Shown one piece after another: positions 1-11,072 of a DNA stretch of 25,945 nucleotides. Numbering within the stretch: position 1 is the stretch's first letter; each line of letters starts with the position of its first letter. The notes under the pieces were generated by a model, which saw only the letters and a program-made list of their open reading frames with translations, did not search any database and was not told where the DNA came from. A program made the position numbers and the translations under genes. Source of the stretch: CAIWXH01 sp964555675 (GTDB taxonomy: Bacteria; Chloroflexota; Chloroflexia; Chloroflexales; Chloroflexaceae); assembly GCA_964555675.1 (NCBI GenBank), contig CAZKTU010000076.1, positions 1 through 25,945 on the forward strand, given 5' to 3'.

Positions 1-33
1 GGGGCCCCCAGCACGACGCCCGAGGCTTCATGA
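1..33 (+). CDS. C-terminal end of an upstream gene (partial)
   Basis: The first bases read in frame as GAPSTTPEAS followed by TGA at 31-33. That stop overlaps the ATG of the next gene (30-32) in an ATGA junction, the classic sign of translational coupling. Only ten residues are visible, so no family can be read from the sequence. DUF58 genes that precede a membrane transglutaminase are very often preceded by a MoxR-type AAA+ ATPase, so that is the most likely identity, but this rests on gene order known from other bacteria. Confidence 0.5.
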   Translation, partial: GAPSTTPEAS

Positions 34-1430
34 GGGCGCTGCTGTCACGGGCCCGCGGGGCCGACGCCCTGAGCGCCCTCAGGCGCCGGCTGACCCACGG
101 GGGCCGCCTGAGGCTGCGCCAGCCCTGGGCCCCCCTCGTCGGCGGCCTGGCCCTGGCCCTGGCCCTCTTCTTCCCAGCGCGCTGGCTGCTCTACACTGGT
201 TATGTCTATCTGCTCCTCACCCTGGGGGCCTACCTCTGGGCGCGCGTCCTCGGCGCGGGGCTGAGCCTGCGCCGCAGCCTGCAGGGCGCCTGGGCCCAGG
301 TGGGCGACGAGCTCGAGGAGCGCTGGGAGCTGAATAACCGCTCGCCGCTGTCGCTGCTGGGCCTGGAGATCGAAGACGGCTCGACCCTGCCCGGCTACAA
401 CGCGCGCCGGGTGATCGACGCCGACGGGGGCGAGCGCTACACCTGGCGCACCACCGCCCGCTGCGAGCGGCGCGGGCGCTACACGCTCGGCCCGCTCACC
501 GCGCGTTGCACCGACCCCCTGGGCATCTTCGGCTACGAGTGGCACGAAGAGGCCACCCGCCAGCTGATCGTCTACCCGCCCCTGGTGCGCCTGCCGGCCC
601 TGCCGTCGCCGAACGGCCAGCGCGGCGGGCTGGCCCAGGCCGACCTGCTGCAGATCTTCGCCACGCCCAATGTCGGCGGCCTGCGGGCCTACACCCCCGG
701 CGACCCGCCCTCCCGCATCCACTGGCCCTACGTCGCCCGTTATGGCGAGCTCTTCGTCAAGGAGTTCGACCAGGAGCGCAGCGGAGCCCTCTGGATCGTG
801 CTCGATCTGGCCGCGGCAGCCTACCCCGCGCCAGGGCCCGCCGCCCCCTACACGCCGCGAAGCGCCGAGGGCGGCCCCGGCCAGAGCTCGGTGGCCGGCG
901 ACCTGCCGACGAGCTACCACGCGGCGAGCGTCGCCGACCTGGCGGTCACCATCGCCGCCTCGCTGGCCGCCCAGGCCCTCGCCGAGGGTCGCCAGGTCGG
1001 CCTGCTCTACGACGACGGCCAGCGGCGTATGATCAACCCCGGCGGCGGCTCGCGGCAGCTCTGGCGCATCCTCGGCGAGCTGGTCGACGGCGCCCCCACG
1101 GGCGAGCGCCCCCTCGGCGAGCTGCTGCGGCCCCGTCGCCAGCCCGGCGCGAGCGAGTTCGCCGGCGCGGCCCTGGCCGTAGTCACGGGCGACCTGGGCG
1201 CGGCCTGGCTGCCCGACCTCGTCGCCTGCGCGACGGGCCGCGCGGGAGCCATGGCCCTGCTCGTCGCGCCATTGGCTGAGCAGGCCGCCCCCTGCGCGGC
1301 GCAGCTCGGCGCCCTCGGCTTCCCCGCCCGCGCCTTCGAGCTCGCGACGCCGCTACCCCTGGTCAATCCGCCCCGCCGCCGGGTGACGGCCCGCGTCTCG
1401 CCCCTGGGCAAGATCATCCGGGAGGGCTGA
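30..1430 (+). CDS. DUF58 domain-containing membrane protein
   Basis: The 466-residue protein has two hydrophobic segments near residues 34-50 and 53-75, followed by a cytoplasmic part. The DUF58 signature lies at about 215-250: VGGLRAYTPGDPPSRIHWPY followed by VARYGELFVKEFDQER, matching the family pattern of a GD-P--RI-W core and an AR-G-L-VKEF tail. After it comes a von Willebrand A-like stretch (ALWIVLDLA, 253-261), although the region after residue 262 contains a Pro/Ala/Gly-rich insert. DUF58 proteins are usually encoded between a MoxR ATPase and a transglutaminase and are linked to envelope or protein maturation; the biochemical role is unsettled. The start overlaps the stop of the preceding gene, and the next gene starts one base after its TGA, so it sits inside an operon. 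Confidence 0.88.
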   Translation: MRALLSRARGADALSALRRRLTHGGRLRLRQPWAPLVGGLALALALFFPARWLLYTGYVYLLLTLGAYLWARVLGAGLSLRRSLQGAWAQVGDELEERWELNNRSPLSLLGLEIEDGSTLPGYNARRVIDADGGERYTWRTTARCERRGRYTLGPLTARCTDPLGIFGYEWHEEATRQLIVYPPLVRLPALPSPNGQRGGLAQADLLQIFATPNVGGLRAYTPGDPPSRIHWPYVARYGELFVKEFDQERSGALWIVLDLAAAAYPAPGPAAPYTPRSAEGGPGQSSVAGDLPTSYHAASVADLAVTIAASLAAQALAEGRQVGLLYDDGQRRMINPGGGSRQLWRILGELVDGAPTGERPLGELLRPRRQPGASEFAGAALAVVTGDLGAAWLPDLVACATGRAGAMALLVAPLAEQAAPCAAQLGALGFPARAFELATPLPLVNPPRRRVTARVSPLGKIIREG

Positions 1431-1431
1431 G

Positions 1432-3576
1432 GTGGAGCGTCTGGTGGCCTTCCTGTTGGCACGCCTACGGCCAGGGGCCGGGTGGCCCCTCGCTCTCCTC
1501 GCCCTCTTCGCGGCCGCGGGGCCGGGCATCGCCGCCGCCGACGCGAGCCTGGCCATCCCGCCCGGGCCCGTGATCGGGGCGGGCCTACTGGGCGCGGCCC
1601 TCGGCCTGCGCATGGCGCGGCCCATCGGCGCGCCGTGGCGGGCCGTGCAACTGCTCGCCTGCCTCCTGCTGGGGCTGCTGCTGCTGATCGCCGTCGGGGG
1701 CGCGCTGCCGCCTCTGGGCCTGGTGGCGCAGGATCTGGGCGGCCTCAGGGGCGCGCCCGAGCTGCTGACCGTGCGCTACCTGACCCTCTCGCTGCCGCGG
1801 CTCTGGGGCGCGCTCCTCGCGGCCCCCGCGTCCGGCGAGGCCGGGGCCGGCCTGATCGTCGCCCTCGTCGCCGTGGCCACCACCTGGCCCGCGGCGCTCG
1901 TGCTCGGCTGGGCGACCGGGGCGCTGCGGCGCAGCTACGCCTGGGGCCTGCCGCTGCTGCTGGCCCTGGCCCTCACCACCATCCTCGGCGGGGGCGGGGG
2001 CGCGCCGATGGTCTTCGGCCTCGCCATGCTGCTCGCCCTGGGCGTCGCCGTCGAGGCCGAGGCCCGCGAGCGGGACTGGGAGCGCGAGGGCTACGCCTAC
2101 TCTGAGCTGCTGCGCCCCGCGGCCCTCGGCTGGGGCGGGGCCAGCGTGGCCGCCGCGGTGATGCTGGCCCTGCTCATCCCCACCGAACTGCCCAGCCTGG
2201 CGCCCAGCCTGCCCGCCGGCGCGCTGCCCTCGGGCCTCGCCGCGATCGAGGGGCAGGTCAACCGCGGGCGGCCGACCGCCGCGCCCGACCCGGGGCGCTC
2301 GCAGTTGCCCGCCGTCGCCCTCGGCGTCTCGCTCGAGCAAGGCCCGCCGAACAGGCTGAGCATGCGGATCACGGTCGAGCCGCCCCTGGTGGCGGCGCCC
2401 TACCCGCGTTACTGGCGCTCGCGCGTGCTCAACCTCTACACGGGGGTCGCCTGGACCAGCGACGCGCGCCGCAGCCCCTTCGTCGCGCAGCTCGCGAACG
2501 AGCGCCCGCCGGGGGCCATTGTGCAGCGGGTCGAGGATCTGCGGACCGGCGCGGGCCTGATCGCCGCCATGCCCGACGTGATCGCCCTCGACCGGCCGGC
2601 CGTGGCCGAGCGCCTGCCCGACGGGTCGCTCGCCGCCCTCGAGGCCCCGCCCGGCGCCTATGTCGCCCTCTCGCTGCCGCAAGAGCTGGCGAGCGTCAGG
2701 ACGGGCCCGCCGGGGCAGCCGCCCTACACGGGCGACACCCTGGGGCTGCCGGCGAGCGTGACCCAGCGCGTGCGCGACCTGGCCCGCACGATCGCCGGCG
2801 GGGCCGCCACGCCGCGCGCGCAGGCCCTGGCCCTCGAGGGCTACCTGCGAGGGCTGCCCTACAGCTACGAAGTGCGCCCGCTGCCGCGCGGCGGCGACGC
2901 CGTCGACCAGTTCCTCTTCGAAATGGGGCAGGGCTACTGCACCTACTACGCCTCGGCCATGGCCGTCATGGCCCGCAGCCTGGGCATCCCGGCCCGCGTG
3001 GCGATCGGTTATGCTACAGGGGTGTACGATCCGGCGACCGGCGTCTACCTCGTCCGCGAGCGCGACGCCCACGCCTGGCCCGAGCTGTTCATCGAGGGGC
3101 GCTGGCTGCCCTTCGAGCCGACCCCGGCTCTGCCCCTGCCCGATCGCGGGCTGGCGGCGCCGCAGCCCACGGCGCTCCCCACGGACGCGCCCGCGGCAAT
3201 CGCGTCCCCCGTGCCCTGGGGAGCGTGGGCCGCTCTCGGGCTCGCCGTCGTCGCCGTAGCGGCGGCCGGCGGCTGGCTGGCCTGGCGGCGCCTCCGGCGG
3301 CCGGCCCTGGCCCGGGCCCAGCTGCTGCTCGAGCGGCTCGGGCGAGCAGCGGGCGTGCCCTGGCCCACGGGGGCGACCCTGCGCGAGTACGGGCGGCTGC
3401 TCGCCGCGAGGAGCGGGGGCGACCAGGCCGCTCTCGACGAGCTGATCGGCCTGATCGAAGGGGCCAGCTACGGAGGCCGGCCCCTCGGCCCGGAACAGGA
3501 ACAGCGGCTCAGGGGGGCAGCGAGCGCGCTGCGGGCCAGCCTCAGACGGCGGCCAGATTCAGTGATGAAGCGATAG
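1432..3576 (+). CDS. TgpA-like membrane transglutaminase with DUF4129-like C-terminus
   Basis: The 714-residue protein starts with GTG, preceded by GGGAGGG five bases upstream. Residues 20-250 hold about six or seven hydrophobic segments, as in the TgpA N-terminal domain. An extracytoplasmic region follows, with the transglutaminase core at about 440-565: GQGYCTYYASAM gives the catalytic Cys503, DAHAWPEL gives His548, and the third position lies in FEPTPA (Glu562 where many relatives have Asp; an FEPTP form is also common in actinobacterial relatives). A further membrane segment lies near 597-617 and a DUF4129-like cytoplasmic tail at 620-700 (REYGRLLA). The family acts as membrane transglutaminases or proteases; substrates are mostly unknown. 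It forms a tight pair with the preceding DUF58 gene. Confidence 0.9.
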   Translation: MERLVAFLLARLRPGAGWPLALLALFAAAGPGIAAADASLAIPPGPVIGAGLLGAALGLRMARPIGAPWRAVQLLACLLLGLLLLIAVGGALPPLGLVAQDLGGLRGAPELLTVRYLTLSLPRLWGALLAAPASGEAGAGLIVALVAVATTWPAALVLGWATGALRRSYAWGLPLLLALALTTILGGGGGAPMVFGLAMLLALGVAVEAEARERDWEREGYAYSELLRPAALGWGGASVAAAVMLALLIPTELPSLAPSLPAGALPSGLAAIEGQVNRGRPTAAPDPGRSQLPAVALGVSLEQGPPNRLSMRITVEPPLVAAPYPRYWRSRVLNLYTGVAWTSDARRSPFVAQLANERPPGAIVQRVEDLRTGAGLIAAMPDVIALDRPAVAERLPDGSLAALEAPPGAYVALSLPQELASVRTGPPGQPPYTGDTLGLPASVTQRVRDLARTIAGGAATPRAQALALEGYLRGLPYSYEVRPLPRGGDAVDQFLFEMGQGYCTYYASAMAVMARSLGIPARVAIGYATGVYDPATGVYLVRERDAHAWPELFIEGRWLPFEPTPALPLPDRGLAAPQPTALPTDAPAAIASPVPWGAWAALGLAVVAVAAAGGWLAWRRLRRPALARAQLLLERLGRAAGVPWPTGATLREYGRLLAARSGGDQAALDELIGLIEGASYGGRPLGPEQEQRLRGAASALRASLRRRPDSVMKR

Positions 3577-3592
3577 CGACAAGGAGTCCTGC

Positions 3593-4582
3593 GTGTACCA
3601 GCCCGCCGACAACCGTTACCAAAGCATGACCTACAACCGCTGCGGGCGCAGCGGCCTCAAGCTCCCGGCCATCTCCCTCGGTCTGTGGCACAACTTCGGC
3701 GGGGTCGACCGCGAGGAGGACGCCCGAGCGATGCTGCGGCGCGCCTTCGACCTCGGCGTCACCCACTTCGACCTGGCCAATAACTACGGCCCGCCCCCCG
3801 GCTCGGCCGAGGCGACCTTCGGGCGGATCATGCAGAGCGATCTGCACCCCTTCCGCGACGAGCTGATCATCTCCTCCAAGGCCGGCTACAAGATGTGGGA
3901 GGGGCCGTACGGCGACTGGGGCTCGCGCAAATACCTGGTCTCAAGCCTCGACCAGAGCCTCAAGCGCATGGGCCTGGAATATGTCGACATCTTCTACTCG
4001 CACCGGCCCGACCCCGAGACGCCCCTCGAGGAGACCATGGGCGCTCTCGATCAGATCGTGCGCAGCGGCAAAGCCCTCTACGCCGGCATCTCGAACTACA
4101 GCGCCGCCCAGACCCGCGAGGCGGCCGCCATTCTGCGGCGTCTGGGCACGCCCTGCCTGATCCACCAGCCCAGCTACAGCATGCTCAACCGCTGGGTCGA
4201 GGACGGGCTGCTCGCCGCCCTGCGCGACGAGGGCGTGGGCTGCATCGTCTTCTCGCCCCTGGCCCAGGGCATGCTCAGCGACAAGTACCTCCAGGGCGTG
4301 CCCGAGGGCTCGCGGGCCTCGAAGGCCCACGGCTTCCTGCGCCCCGAGCACCTCACCGACGAGCGCCTGGCGAAGATCGAGCGCCTGAACGAGCTGGCCC
4401 GGGCCCGCGGCCAGAGCCTGGCTCAGCTGGCCCTGGCGTGGGTGCTGCGCGACCCGGTGGTGACCTCGGCCCTGATCGGGGCCAGCCGCCCGGCCCAGAT
4501 CGACGACGCCGTCGGGGCCCTGGCGGCGGCGCCCCTCAGCGCTGACGAATTGAGCCAGATCGAGGCGATCCTGGCGGGGTGA
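3593..4582 (+). CDS. gpr: Aldo/keto reductase, YghZ/Gpr (L-glyceraldehyde 3-phosphate reductase) type
   Basis: The 329-residue NADPH-dependent reductase starts at GTG, with AAGGAG six bases upstream. The protein closely resembles E. coli YghZ (Gpr): it keeps the blocks LPAISLGLWHNFGG, FDLANNYGPPPGSAE, GSRKYL--SLDQSLKRMGLEY, IHQPSYSMLNRWVEDGLL and LIGASRPAQ. The aldo/keto reductase tetrad is visible as Asp60, Tyr65, Lys96 and His137. YghZ reduces L-glyceraldehyde 3-phosphate and methylglyoxal-type aldehydes, a detoxification role in the cytosol; the same chemistry is likely here, but substrate cannot be proved from sequence. It lies 16 bases after the transglutaminase gene and may be co-transcribed, but has no obvious functional link to it. 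It is a compact TIM barrel of normal family length. Confidence 0.92.
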   Translation: MYQPADNRYQSMTYNRCGRSGLKLPAISLGLWHNFGGVDREEDARAMLRRAFDLGVTHFDLANNYGPPPGSAEATFGRIMQSDLHPFRDELIISSKAGYKMWEGPYGDWGSRKYLVSSLDQSLKRMGLEYVDIFYSHRPDPETPLEETMGALDQIVRSGKALYAGISNYSAAQTREAAAILRRLGTPCLIHQPSYSMLNRWVEDGLLAALRDEGVGCIVFSPLAQGMLSDKYLQGVPEGSRASKAHGFLRPEHLTDERLAKIERLNELARARGQSLAQLALAWVLRDPVVTSALIGASRPAQIDDAVGALAAAPLSADELSQIEAILAG

Positions 4583-4615
4583 GCCGCTTGCGATAAGCCC
4601 TCCCGTGGTGCAGCT

Positions 4616-8521
<3,906 letters not shown>

Positions 8522-8553
8522 AGAGCACCTCAGGCGGGGCCAAAGGGCGGCCC

Positions 8554-9660
8554 TCAGGCCGCAAGGGCGAGAGGCCGCAGGGCCTCGAACAGCTCGAAGT
8601 TGCGCATCGCGGCGGAGCGCGCCGCGAGGGCGTAGGCGGCGAGTGCGTGACCCATGGATTCGCGCCGCGGCCAGATCTCGTCGATCATAGCGGGCAGCCG
8701 GCCCGCGGCCAGCTCGGGCAGCGTGAGGCAGGCCTCGGCCTGGCCAGCCTCGGCCATCACTCCGCGCACCTTCGGCTCGTAGTCGATGCCCAGGGCCGCG
8801 ACCCCGCAGATCGCCGCGAAGACCAGCCCGTGAAGCCGGGCGCTCAGCACGAGCTCGGCGCCGCCAAGGAGGGCCAGGGCCGCTTGCGCGCTGCGGGGGA
8901 CGACCACCTCGGCCGAGTCGCGCCAGCGCATGCGCCCGAGCAGCTCGTGGGCGGCCGGCAGGTCGTCGTAGCAGGCCCTGTAGCCAGTCTGGAAGGGCAC
9001 GATCGTCAGCCTCGCGCCGGTGCGCGCCACCAGGTGGTCGCAGGCCGCGGCCAGGGCGGCGCTCTCGGCGGGGCCGAGCGAGTAGCGGGGGATAACCACG
9101 ACGCGCGAGGGGCCGGCCCGCAGCGGGCGCGGGGGCGGCTCGAGCAGGAAGACCGGGTCGGCGGTGAGCGTGGCGGGACGTCTGACCCCGATCGAGCGCA
9201 GCAGCTCGGCCGAGGCCCGGTCGCGCACGCAGACCAGGCTGGTGCGCTCGGCGGCGATGCGGGCCAGGCGTCTGAAGATGGGCGTGTGCAGGGGGCCCAT
9301 GCCCACCCCGAGCATGGCCGTCGGCTTGCCGGTGCGCCGACCCAGCTCGAGCAGGCCGATGATGCGCAGCATGTAGCGCAGCCGCGCCGCCACGCTGCCC
9401 TCGATCTCCTTCAGCAAGCTCCCGCCCCCAAAGACCAGGGCCCGCGCATCGAGGACCCCCCGGGCCCGGCCCGGCGAGGCCCAGAGGTTGTAGGTGGGCA
9501 ACACGTCAACCCCGTAGCGGGCCGCGGTCTCGGCGGGCGTGGCCGAGTTGACCAGCAGGGGTTCGCCGCCCAGCTGCGCCACAAAGACCTCGAGCAGGGC
9601 GTCATCGCCGATGTTGTGCTGGCCATACGCCCCCAGCAGAAGTAGGTGCTGCGCGCCCAT
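8554..9660 (-). CDS. Polysaccharide pyruvyl transferase family protein (CsaB-like)
   Basis: The 368-residue protein belongs to the polysaccharide pyruvyl transferase superfamily (PF04230). Evidence: an N-terminal GAYGQHNIGDDALLE loop like the GxxGxxNxGDxAxL of CsaB, FGGGSLL at 77-83, VRDRASAELLRSIG at 145-158, LTADPVFLL at 165-173, SARLHGLVFA at 273-282 and GIDYEPKV at 291-298. CsaB-type enzymes transfer pyruvate from phosphoenolpyruvate to a sugar of a cell-wall glycan, producing the ketal recognised by SLH domains of S-layer proteins; other members act on exopolysaccharides. I chose ATG 9660 because AAAGGA lies seven bases upstream; a longer ATG at 9687 is less likely and the open frame beyond it only mirrors the neighbouring gene. 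It ends the glycan gene cluster, 32 bases before the kinase gene. Confidence 0.85.
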   Translation of the reverse strand: MGAQHLLLLGAYGQHNIGDDALLEVFVAQLGGEPLLVNSATPAETAARYGVDVLPTYNLWASPGRARGVLDARALVFGGGSLLKEIEGSVAARLRYMLRIIGLLELGRRTGKPTAMLGVGMGPLHTPIFRRLARIAAERTSLVCVRDRASAELLRSIGVRRPATLTADPVFLLEPPPRPLRAGPSRVVVIPRYSLGPAESAALAAACDHLVARTGARLTIVPFQTGYRACYDDLPAAHELLGRMRWRDSAEVVVPRSAQAALALLGGAELVLSARLHGLVFAAICGVAALGIDYEPKVRGVMAEAGQAEACLTLPELAAGRLPAMIDEIWPRRESMGHALAAYALAARSAAMRNFELFEALRPLALAA

Positions 9661-9699
9661 TTCAAGGTCCTTTCGAGGACTATCCATTTTTGAGAGAGG

Positions 9700-9722
9700 T
9701 GTGGAGGGCCAGGCCCTCCACA
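9700..9722. repeat. Perfect GC-rich palindrome, copy 1 of a repeat family
   Basis: The arms TGTGGAGGGCC (9700-9710) and GGCCCTCCACA (9712-9722) are exact reverse complements around a single central A. The element lies between the stop of the PIG-V-like gene and the start of the pyruvyl transferase gene. On the + strand it is followed by a CCCGTTGGGA block (9727-9736), a flank also seen beside the second copy near 17258. It could form a strong RNA hairpin and end or attenuate transcription, but no U-tract follows on the - strand. Confidence 0.7.
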
Positions 9723-9800
9723 TCCACCCGTTGGGAGGCCGGAGGCCTTCGCCCCGCCGCGGGCAGCGGCGAAGAGCGCAACTCGGTTGCGAACCCTGGC

Positions 9801-11072
9801 TTATCCAGCGAAGTACCAGTGAGAGAAGAGCACGGCCATGTAGGTCATGAGCGGGAGCGAGGCCACCAGGACCAGGCGATCGACGGTTGGGCGGCGGCCC
9901 CAGTGGGCCAGGAGCATAAAGGCGGGCAGCAGCATCAGGATGTAGCGGGTCATGCTGCCGGTGGTGCCCGTGCTCAGGGGCACCATAAAGGTCATTACGG
10001 TGTAGACGCCGTAGGCCGGCCGCATGCGCAGGGCCACGGCCACAGCCAGGGGCAGGAAGGCCAGGGTGAAGACCACGTCGAGGAAGACCTTGGCGTTGAT
10101 CTGGCCGAGAGCCAGGTTGCCGACCCCCAGCTCGCTGATCGTCTTGCCCACCACATTGCCGAGGCCGCTCGGCCCGGCGGCGCGCCCCCAGGCCGCCTGG
10201 ACGTGGATGAAGGCCAGGGGGTCGCCGAAGTTGCGCCCGAGGAAGAGCATATAGCTGGCCAGGCCCGCGGCCGCGAAGGCCGCCGCGACCATGGCCGGCA
10301 GGGCGTCCCAGAGCTTCGGCACGAGCGAGCGGGCGTGGGCGAGCAGCTGGGGCGGCCGCCAGCCGGCGGGGCGGGCGAAGAAGCCGGCCTGGTGCAGCCC
10401 CTCGATCGCGATCACGGCGCCGAGCAGCACGCCGGTGTTGCGGGTGGCCGAGGCCAGGGCCGCGGCGATGGCCGCGCCGCCCCAGCGCCCGACCCTGGCA
10501 TAGTAGAAGGTCGCCGCCGTCAGGGCCAGGAAGACGCTCTCGGTGTAGAGGGCCGAGAAGAAGACCGCCGTCGGGGCCGCGGCCAGGTAGAAGACCGCCC
10601 GCGCCGCCGTGGCGTCGTCGAACTCGTGCCGCGTCACGGCGTAGAGGTAGCCCAGCAGGGCCAGGAAGGCCAGGTTGGCGACCAGCACGCCGCCCAGGGC
10701 CGGGTCGCCGACCAGCCCGCCGACCGCGCGCACCAGCATGGGGTAGAGCGGGAAGAAGGCCACGTTGCCCTGGATGCCCGCGGCGGCGTCGCCAATGGTG
10801 TAGCCCTGGGTGGCGATCATCAGGTACCACCAGCTATCGTGGCGCACGAGGCCGTCGAGCAGCAGGTTGCTCGCGCTCAGGTAGGGCAGCTCGCCCCAGC
10901 GCATGGGGATGGTGATCATCGAGAGCCAGAGCACCATGAAGATCACCACCCGCGTGGAGATCGCCGCGATGAGCACGGCGCTCACGGCCGCCCGGTCGAT
11001 GCTCAGGCCGAGCAGGCGGGCGCCGTTGCGCTGCTCCAGCTCCTCGAGGTGCAGGCGTCGCGTGGCGCTCAT
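9801..11072 (-). CDS. PIG-V-like (GPI mannosyltransferase 2-like) polytopic glycosyltransferase
   Basis: The 423-residue protein is rich in membrane segments, the first near 28-55. Key motifs are HDSWWYLMIATQGY (78-91), where the acidic residue of the first outer loop sits as in GT-C enzymes; NVAFFPLYPMLVR (103-115); and a YTES block (176-179). This is the pattern of PIG-V and its bacterial relatives (PF04188), which use polyprenol- or dolichol-phosphate sugars outside the membrane. Sugar and acceptor are unknown. The start at ATG 11072 is favoured over an in-frame ATG 48 bases earlier because it overlaps the TGA of the flippase gene (ATGA) and AAGGGG lies upstream. It thus appears translationally coupled to the flippase, fitting a role in building or decorating an exported glycan. 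Confidence 0.82.
   Translation of the reverse strand: MSATRRLHLEELEQRNGARLLGLSIDRAAVSAVLIAAISTRVVIFMVLWLSMITIPMRWGELPYLSASNLLLDGLVRHDSWWYLMIATQGYTIGDAAAGIQGNVAFFPLYPMLVRAVGGLVGDPALGGVLVANLAFLALLGYLYAVTRHEFDDATAARAVFYLAAAPTAVFFSALYTESVFLALTAATFYYARVGRWGGAAIAAALASATRNTGVLLGAVIAIEGLHQAGFFARPAGWRPPQLLAHARSLVPKLWDALPAMVAAAFAAAGLASYMLFLGRNFGDPLAFIHVQAAWGRAAGPSGLGNVVGKTISELGVGNLALGQINAKVFLDVVFTLAFLPLAVAVALRMRPAYGVYTVMTFMVPLSTGTTGSMTRYILMLLPAFMLLAHWGRRPTVDRLVLVASLPLMTYMAVLFSHWYFAG

Noticed and set aside
1585..3072. A 495-codon open frame on the - strand opposite the transglutaminase
   Set aside because: Composition is antisense-like (Arg/Gly/Gln/His) and the + strand gene has its catalytic Cys and His.
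4583..4615. Bidirectional terminator between the convergent reductase and kinase genes
   Set aside because: The 33-base gap contains only a four-base inverted pair and no T-tract, so no terminator can be supported.
8537..8553. Short GGGCC/GGCCC hairpin between the pyruvyl transferase and kinase genes
   Set aside because: A five-base stem is expected by chance in DNA this GC-rich and no U-tract follows.
9661..10830. N-terminal extension of the pyruvyl transferase frame up to 10830
   Set aside because: It lies inside the PIG-V-like gene in another frame and is Arg/Pro-rich; a ribosome-binding site fixes the start at 9660.
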